This document shows positions 57,660-64,000 of a DNA stretch of 64,000 nt, piece by piece. Position 1 is the first letter of the stretch. Each line of letters starts with the position of its first letter. The position numbers and the translations under genes were made by a program. The DNA is from Epiperipatus broadwayi (taxonomy: Eukaryota; Onychophora; Udeonychophora; Euonychophora; Peripatidae): the NCBI GenBank assembly GCA_028023455.1, contig JAQFVV010000564.1, positions 124,001 through 188,000 on the forward strand, given 5' to 3'. A model generated the notes under the pieces. It saw nothing but the letters and a program-made list of their open reading frames with translations. It ran no database searches and had not been told where the DNA came from.

Positions 57660-59815
57660 CTACTAAACATACTATATTTTAAAAGTCATTAGGCATTAAA
57701 ATTGCTAATTTGGACCTTCAGGATTTTCATATTACTGAGACATGGAATTCTGTAAACTCTATGTGTAGATGCAAGTAAATCTATTCTTGCATTCACTAAA
57801 AAGAAGAATCATGACTAGTTTTCTGTCAATAATTTTATTATTAGTGATTTAGTTAAAGTAAAATATATGGTATATTTTGCTTGGCAGAATAATAAATTAA
57901 ATGTAGAGCTTCATAATATTTATTATAAAGGTTGGTGGATAAAACTGCAAGGGAGCTATAGACAGACCTTAACTGATCCTGAGCACTCTAGATCTTTTTT
58001 GATGCATTGAAAGCAATATACGGACCTGAAAAATAGAATCAAAATCATGGTACTCTTTTATATGGTGACAATGATATTTTGAATAAGTTTAAAGAGTATT
58101 TTGATCATCTTTTGAATAAAGATATAGACAAAATCATCAATTTAGTGAAGTCGATAACTTTTTGTAATGTTAAAAATTAAAATTCTATAAGTTCTGATGA
58201 AATATCTGGAGAAAATTTAAAATATATTTGTAATTTTTAGGAATATTTAGACTTGCGAAGTTATGTCATTTGAATTTAAGGATTTCTTCTATTGCATAGA
58301 CAAGATTTCTATAATTATTATGTAATATTAATTATTAGATACCAGCAAATTTTCAAGGATTTTGTTGAATAGGTTGCTTCCTATTATGGATGAATGGCAC
58401 CAGAGATTTAGTATGTCTTTAGAGAATCAAAAACAATATTTTTTTTGCAAAATGAATGCAAGAAAAATATCAAAAGAAAATGGTGATTTATATATTGATC
58501 ATTAATTTGGTTAAAACATTTTATTCAATAAAAAAAAAAAAAGACATTTGGCTTTATTACTCAAGAGTTTATAAGAAGTTTGAGCACCTGAATTGATGGT
58601 ATCGCGACCCCAAGTGGATACTCTACAAACTGCTCCAAACCACACAAGGCATTTCATTCAATTAAATAAATTTTAAAAATTGATTGAAATTAGTTAGTTT
58701 TCTAAATTACAGGTCAAACATCTAAAGTATTTGAAATGAAAACTAAGGTTGAGCAAGGATGTGCATATGCTCCAATATTATTTTTAATTTTTATAACAAG
58801 GGTCTTTGGAATTATAGATGGTTCAATGAAAACAGGGATTAAAATATGATGTAGGTTAATGATGTGATTTTAAATTTGAATTATTTAAAAGTGAAAACAA
58901 GAACTTAAGGATTCTGAATTTATAATATTCTGATAGTTGTGTTATTTTTACCACTTCAAAAAATTATACAGAATATACTTAATGTTTTGAATGCAATGTA
59001 CAAAGTTGTTAGTTTAATAATTAGTGCTCAAAAATTCAAATTCTTTATCAGCCATTGATTGGAAGAACAAATTCTCAGCAATTTTGAGTTTGGACGATTA
59101 TAAGCTTGAGAATGTATTTTTAACTTGGGTAGTTTTATATATAGAAAGGTAAACCTATGTGTTAGGATACAATACCGATTCCGTATGTTGCTGCTTTTAT
59201 ACAAGTTAAAAATAGGATATTTCACCATTAGGGAAATAACTACTGCAACTAAATTAGCCGTATATAGAGCTGTAATTTATCTATTATATGGAAATGAATT
59301 TGACACAATATAAACGTTTTAGAAATATTTTATTTAAGAATACTTTGCAAAAGTTTTAAAAATACAATCAATTTGCTCTTCAACTTTCTGGATGTGATCA
59401 TTAGATTAGACATATAACACTAATGAACAATACAAGACTTTTTAAAATTGTGTCTCATGATGAACTCGAATGCAGTTTTCATGGAAAAAGTAGATCCTGT
59501 TTGCATTATAAAGAATATCTCAGAAGTCCTCTAAAAATGCAATGTTGATTATTTTCATTGAGAAGGTATAATAGAATAGAATACTTTGGAGAGCTACTAT
59601 ATGAAGCTGAAGTATTTCAGAAAGAAAAGGTTTTGGCCAAAATTAAAAGACAGAAAAAAAAAAGGCAAATAAATAGAAAAATAGACCAGCATTTACTATA
59701 TTTAACTGTATCTATGATTTATGAATTGATTAGTATAGTCATGTTTTTTTTCCTTAGAGTTGGAATGGCCAAATTTGTTTATGAATGGCTCATGTTGATG
59801 ATAATAACATAATGG
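57660..59815 (+). pseudogene. LINE remnant copy 2
   Basis: Plus strand: SFFDALKAIYGPE (about 57990-58030), GDNDILNKFKEYFDHLLNKD (about 58065-58125), NRLLPIMDEWHQRFSM (about 58365-58410), TSKVFEMKTKVEQGCAYAPI (about 58710-58770, the RT VKQGC..AP segment), a decayed palm YSDSCVIF (YADD changed to YSDS, about 58930), IREITTATKLAVYRAVIYLLYG (about 59226-59290) and GELLYEAEVF (about 59570). It follows directly after copy 1 in the same orientation. The DALK.IYGP and AVYRAV..LLYG words identify the widespread metazoan EN-RT family also seen at 26880-27720. Confidence 0.7.
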
Positions 59816-59819
59816 TATC

Positions 59820-62430
59820 GGAAACATTTCATTTTAGAATGCTCTAAAGATTCTGAAAATATAATGATAAAATCGTAAAGTTGTTTGATATGTTCTTCAA
59901 TATGATGGATGCGATGATATTGAATATAATATTGTAAGTGTACATCCTTGTTGAAATGAGCTCATGAAATAAGTGAATGGTAATAAACTTAAAAAAATAT
60001 ATAATTTGATAAACTTGAGCATAGTTTTTATATGATAGGCAGGTCCTCTTTATGACCTGAAAATTATCTAAAGACAATTATAAAGAATTGCAATATCGAT
60101 TGGAGGATATAAATGATGATAGACTTCAATGAAGAGTTACAATTAGCCAATATGCTAAAAATTAAAAGTTGCAAGATGACATCACAGTATATGTAAATAG
60201 ACTAATAGATCAGCATGTGAAACATTTTGATGTATTTGTTTTACATGGATATGATAGTCCAAAAATTCACCTATTAACTTAATCTTTTCTATATTTTTCT
60301 CTCTCTATTCTGTAGTTAGGAAAGTTATATTTATTTGTGAATAATTACTGATGAATTTGAATAATGTTTTATATATGGATAGTAAAAATGAATTGGTAGA
60401 TTGAAGTTTAATAATACAAAAGTAATTATTAAAAATAATAGTTGTGAAATAATGATTATATAGTTGTATTTGTGTTTCTTGCATTGGTTTATATAATTTT
60501 CGTAAAACATATTCACTTACCCCTATAAAATATGTATCATATATACTGTATAAAGAGAGGAAGAAAAAACGTTAAAATAAGGAAATTAACATTTCATATA
60601 TATAAATATGAATTACTAATTTAATTCTTTATTTTTTAAATGTTTATATATGTGTTTGTGCTGTATTTTATCTATATATATACACAGCTTACACAAATTC
60701 AAAATTTTAAAATTCTTTTAGCATCTTCTGATAGCTAACAAATATACAAATCAGTACTAGTTTTACAAATTATTTGAAGGGTAATTTAGAAAAAGATTTG
60801 TAAAAAAAAAAATTGCTCACTACATAAACAATTATAGACAGATTTTGATTAAAATTATTGTGGGGTAGTTTCAATTTAAAAGGTTTTATTTAAAGTGGAA
60901 AATATGTTTGTTTCATCTGATTCACAAATATGAATGTATTTATTATGAAATAATTAGATCTTATAATTATGATCTTACTTTCAGTCGTATTTAAATATAT
61001 GCACTGCCTGTCAATGCTATAAATATCGCCAAGCATTTACCAGAATTTGAATATCTGCTTGAACTTCTCCAACTTGTTATTCAACTCACATGATCCCCAA
61101 TTTGACAACAATGATCAAATCACATTTAGACCAATTCTTGCTATGATTTTAATTACAAGTGCACATTTTTTGTCCAATCTTAGATGATTTATTATCTTTT
61201 TGATAAACATGTCTAAGTTATTAATAATTATTTATTAGGCTAGAGATTGTTATTATTAGCTTAACATAGATTTTAAACTCAATTAAAAAAAACAATATGC
61301 TGATTATTATAAACTTCAATCATGTATATCTTGCATATCATTATTTTTACTTTTTGTCCTTTATATATATGTTTTTAAATATATATTTGAAAATCTGCTA
61401 AATATTACTTTTCTTCAAACAAATGGAGTTATCAAAAAATGCAAATACTTTTGAAGATGCATTTCCCCTGAATTAGTTACAGTTGGGTTCAAATCTTTAA
61501 ACAATCTCAAATTTCTTCCATCTTCTTTCAGTATTTATCCATCCTATTTTATTATAATCTGATTTAATCAACAAATATGTAATTTTTGTGTGTCCTTGAT
61601 GGTAATTCCATTGTTAGATAAATATATCAAAGTTAATATTTATTAGATTAAATATTGTTATTATTATCACATAAATTTTATAGTTAAACAAATTTCAATA
61701 TTTATATTTTTATTCACTTGTTTGAAGGAGATATTTATCAGACTTTCCAATATATATAAATAAATCAATTTTTAATATTTATTGTAGTGTAAAGTTGTTT
61801 AAAGTTTGTTGCAATAAAATGTTTTTAAACCAAAAAAACAAAAACATGATACAATTATATAAGGTAGAATATATTTTTATGGTGTGAGAAATAAATTGAT
61901 TTCATTATGTATTACAGAGCTTATAAAAATAGTAATTGCATTAATTCTATCTTTGAATACCTAGTCTTCTTTGATAAATGCAAAATCCAGAAAATGGTGT
62001 AGGAATTAAATCATTCTATCATCAGATAATCATTGATTATTCAAGCTTATAATACATTCTGCTAGAATTGAATATAATACTAATAATTTCTAATTTGCTG
62101 TTAATATTTTGTTACAATTGTTTGTGTAAATAAAGTTATTTTAATTTGATACATCACAACCATGGCCTTGTTTCCAGTTTGTTCATATATTTTTTAATAT
62201 TGAACTTTGTATTCTATACAAAGACGGGCAGATACTAATATTGTTCATTTCTACTTCTATGGCACTAGTTTATAAAATATTTCATCACTTGATTTTCTCT
62301 GCTTATTAACTTACGTTTTCAGGAGCAATTATCTTTATCCACTTTTAAAGCCATCTGCAAGTTTGAGTAATCAATGGTCATTAAAACTAGTGTTATTATT
62401 TATAGTCTTTATTCTGGATGCATAAATGTT
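59820..62430. other. A+T-rich non-coding
   Basis: No gene or defined element was recognised. Two stretches, 61100-61270 and 61500-61680, look loosely similar (TTATTAGATTA..TTGTTATTATTA) and may be an old duplication. Confidence 0.35.
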
Positions 62431-62435
62431 ATTAA

Positions 62436-63200
62436 ACAGGCAAAACTCTCCATACAATAGTGACACAGTGAAAACCAGAGTAATCAATGGATGTCAGGTT
62501 TGTGCATAAAATCCCTATTTAGTGCGTACTCATCGAATATCCCCAGACTAGTTTCTGGCTTGTGGCCTTCATCAGTGAGGAGCCTTGGATCTGAAAGCAC
62601 TGCACCTAGATCATAGGATCTAATTCAACCCTCTAAAAGCCACCTTTTATCTTTACTTAACTATAAAAATATGAGAAAATTGAAAACCCAATATTTTCAA
62701 TCTAAGCTCATAAGCTTATATAGTCGTAAAGATCTGAATTCAGTTCAGTACCCATACATTTTGATATCTTTGGTTTTTTAATAACCATAGCCACCACTAT
62801 CCTATTAGGCAGGATTGGTATGAAACCACTAAACATCATATGATCATCATTTTTTATGCTTGCTCATAACTATTATTAAAGCAGGCAAAACTCTATACAG
62901 TAGTGTCACTCAGTACAAGCCAGAGTAATCAATGTATGCCAGAAGGCTGCATAATATCCCTATCTAGTGCATACTCATCCAATATCTCCAGACTAGAATA
63001 AAAATTGAAAACATAATATTTTCAATCTAAGCTTATAAGCTTATATTAGTCATATACATCTGAACTCAGTTCAGTACCCATATATTTTGGTGTCTTTGGT
63101 TCTTTAATAACCATAGCCACCACTATCCTATTAGGCAGGATTGATATTAAATCACTAAACATCACATGGAGATCATGTGTTGTTTAGTGGTTTGATACAT
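62436..63200 (-). repeat. family C tandem dimer (~445-bp unit) with hammerhead ribozyme
   Basis: CAGGCAAAACTC begins two head-to-tail units at 62437 and 62882 (spacing 445). Both contain CAGTACCCATA, GGTTCTTTAATAACCATAGCC-like and CCTATTAGGCAGGATTG blocks. The first unit has a complete hammerhead motif; in the second the motif is cut at CCAGACTAG (about 62997) by a deletion that joins it to AAAATTGAAAACA. The end at about 63160-63200 folds back (CACATGG...ATCATGTG). One hammerhead per tandem monomer is the retrozyme layout. Confidence 0.75.
62531..62590 (-). ncRNA. hammerhead ribozyme motif, family C, most complete copy
   Basis: Minus strand, in order: ATCCAAGGC, TCCTCA, the intact core CTGATGA (62569-62575), stem II GGC-CACAA-GCC, GAAA, the palindrome ACTAGT carrying the GTC triplet (cut expected between 62546 and 62545), TGGGGA, TATTCGAT. 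TCCTCA pairs with TGGGGA (one G-U), an internal loop follows, then ATCCAA pairs with TTCGAT at 5 of 6 positions. All catalytic core bases (C3, G5, A6, G8, A9, G12, A13, A14) are present. The very short palindromic stem III is the type known from Penelope-like elements and retrozymes, where cleavage is thought to need a dimer. Confidence 0.75.
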
Positions 63201-63204
63201 AAAT

Positions 63205-64000
63205 GTATTAGTCCTAGCTTTGAATCCAAAGTTTTCACTGAAGCAGATTATAATTTAGAAATGAATTTGGATTATGTGGATATAATATTACTATCAGTGT
63301 CTTAATAATTATTCAAGCTTACATTTATTACAAGTTTTAAGTATTCAGTGGTCATAAGATAGTTAATGCTATCATATCCACCTTCTTGGATCAGTGTTTG
63401 ACTTACGGTATTTATACTAGATGCATACCTGCATTCATACTAGCTTTGAATCTAAAGTTCTCACTGAGAAAGAACATATAGTCTAGGAACCAATCTGGAA
63501 TATGTGGGCATAATAGCATTATTATTTAGTGGCTTTGATTATTCAAGCTTAAAATAGATGACTGTTGGGATATTGAAATCTATGCAATCTTATCGTCAAG
63601 CCATTCTCTTATTTATCTTCAACTTGTCCTCCAAAACATTTTCCATACAACCTTTAATTTGATGGCCACGTTTTATATTTGATAAGTAATGCAAAATGAA
63701 GTTAATTAAAAATAAACACTCTCTACTGGAATTAAGTTATTCTTTAGCTCCAATCTGTAATTACAAGTCTTTACTGATAATTCTGGGAAGAAGTAATTCC
63801 AAGTCAGACTGACATTCCAAAGTTGCACATTGTCTGATTACTTGTTGCATTAAACTGATATTAATAACAGTCTAGAAGTTACTACTACACTCATGATATG
63901 GGACTCAAATTGAATAAAGCTTGAGCAATTTTTTATCTTGCTGAAAAATAAGACAAGTTTAATTTTTTTTTTCATATAGCCAGGTATTTACCCAGCTTAG
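63205..64000. other. non-coding, nothing recognised
   Basis: A loosely repeated phrase (AGCTTTGAATC.AAAGTT.TCACTGA at about 63218 and 63441) suggests an old duplication of about 220 bp. No gene is visible to the end of the window. Confidence 0.35.

Larger units (their letters stand above)
55300..57660 (+). pseudogene. LINE remnant copy 1, interrupted by a foldback element
   Basis: Plus-strand fragments in order: GRIIKWNLKLHKK-like linker (about 55490); ILSTSANDLLNRLLPIVHKEYQ and CDLYIAFLDFVKMF (55950-56140), the RT fingers with the aspartate-bearing D.. .KAF position; TGRKFDIFEMK (about 56235); then a break by the insertion at 56476-57265. The palm motif CADDCAIL (about 57280) follows, then VINIQK, then MNHLKYQGSFF (about 57400) and YRLKCVATSYYFKKKIYY (about 57465-57515). 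Same family as 57660-59815 and 26880-27720. Heavily decayed. Confidence 0.65.

Noticed and set aside
1-64000. CRISPR arrays, bacterial operons, riboswitches or origins
   Set aside because: No regularly spaced identical repeats, no ribosome-binding-site-led gene clusters and no prokaryotic features; the sequence is clearly eukaryotic nuclear DNA.

Overview
This is nuclear DNA of an animal. It is extremely A+T-rich (roughly three quarters A+T by eye; not counted) and dense with eukaryotic transposons: non-LTR retrotransposons, hAT DNA transposons with 8-bp target duplications, tRNA-derived SINEs, and Penelope-like or retrozyme-like foldback repeats. Nothing bacterial or viral is visible. The mix suggests an invertebrate, but I cannot name the taxon. 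No intact host gene is present. The one host coding candidate is a 50-nt exon-like segment at 5455-5504, so the window may be intronic or intergenic.

Layout. 0-10 kb: a tiny tRNA-Val-like SINE with a clean 12-bp target duplication, an older SINE, the candidate exon, two head-to-head SINE-tail hairpins (6.3-7.3 kb) and an A+T-rich tandem array. 11-13.2 kb: a decayed RTE-type LINE (+). 13.3-19.1 kb: a foldback repeat (family B) with tandem units of about 418 bp and degenerate hammerhead-like motifs, split by two hAT elements (14029-17651 with a dead transposase on the minus strand; 17677-18850 non-autonomous). 21.7-24.1 kb: a second foldback (family C) with hammerhead motifs, split by a third hAT (21923-23812). 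26.9-28.7 kb: a minus-strand LINE remnant, an unexplained G+C-richer block and a cluster of CTCF-like sites. 29.5-32.3 kb: a repeat carrying a young 5'-truncated LINE insertion with an 18-bp target duplication, then family D with hammerhead motifs. 36.6-41.1 kb: a near-perfect nested palindrome (E), a large foldback (H) and another family C copy. 45.6-46.4 kb: two tandem duplications. 48251-53240: a full-length two-ORF LINE with a 15-bp target duplication, disabled by a few lesions. 54.2-59.8 kb: a Penelope-like remnant between inverted hammerhead-like ends (F), and two copies of one LINE family, the first interrupted by another foldback. 62.4-63.2 kb: a tandem family C dimer holding the best hammerhead ribozyme.

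The main signal is a set of dispersed repeats (B, C, D, E, F) built around a hammerhead layout: CTGANGA, a short hairpin, GAAA, a short palindromic stem III, then GTC. They occur as tandem units of about 420-445 bp and as inverted pairs. This matches what is known of Penelope-like element terminal repeats and animal retrozymes. Family C fits all hammerhead rules at the level of its inferred consensus. The others are degenerate to different degrees. All motif calls were made by eye, without alignment or folding software.
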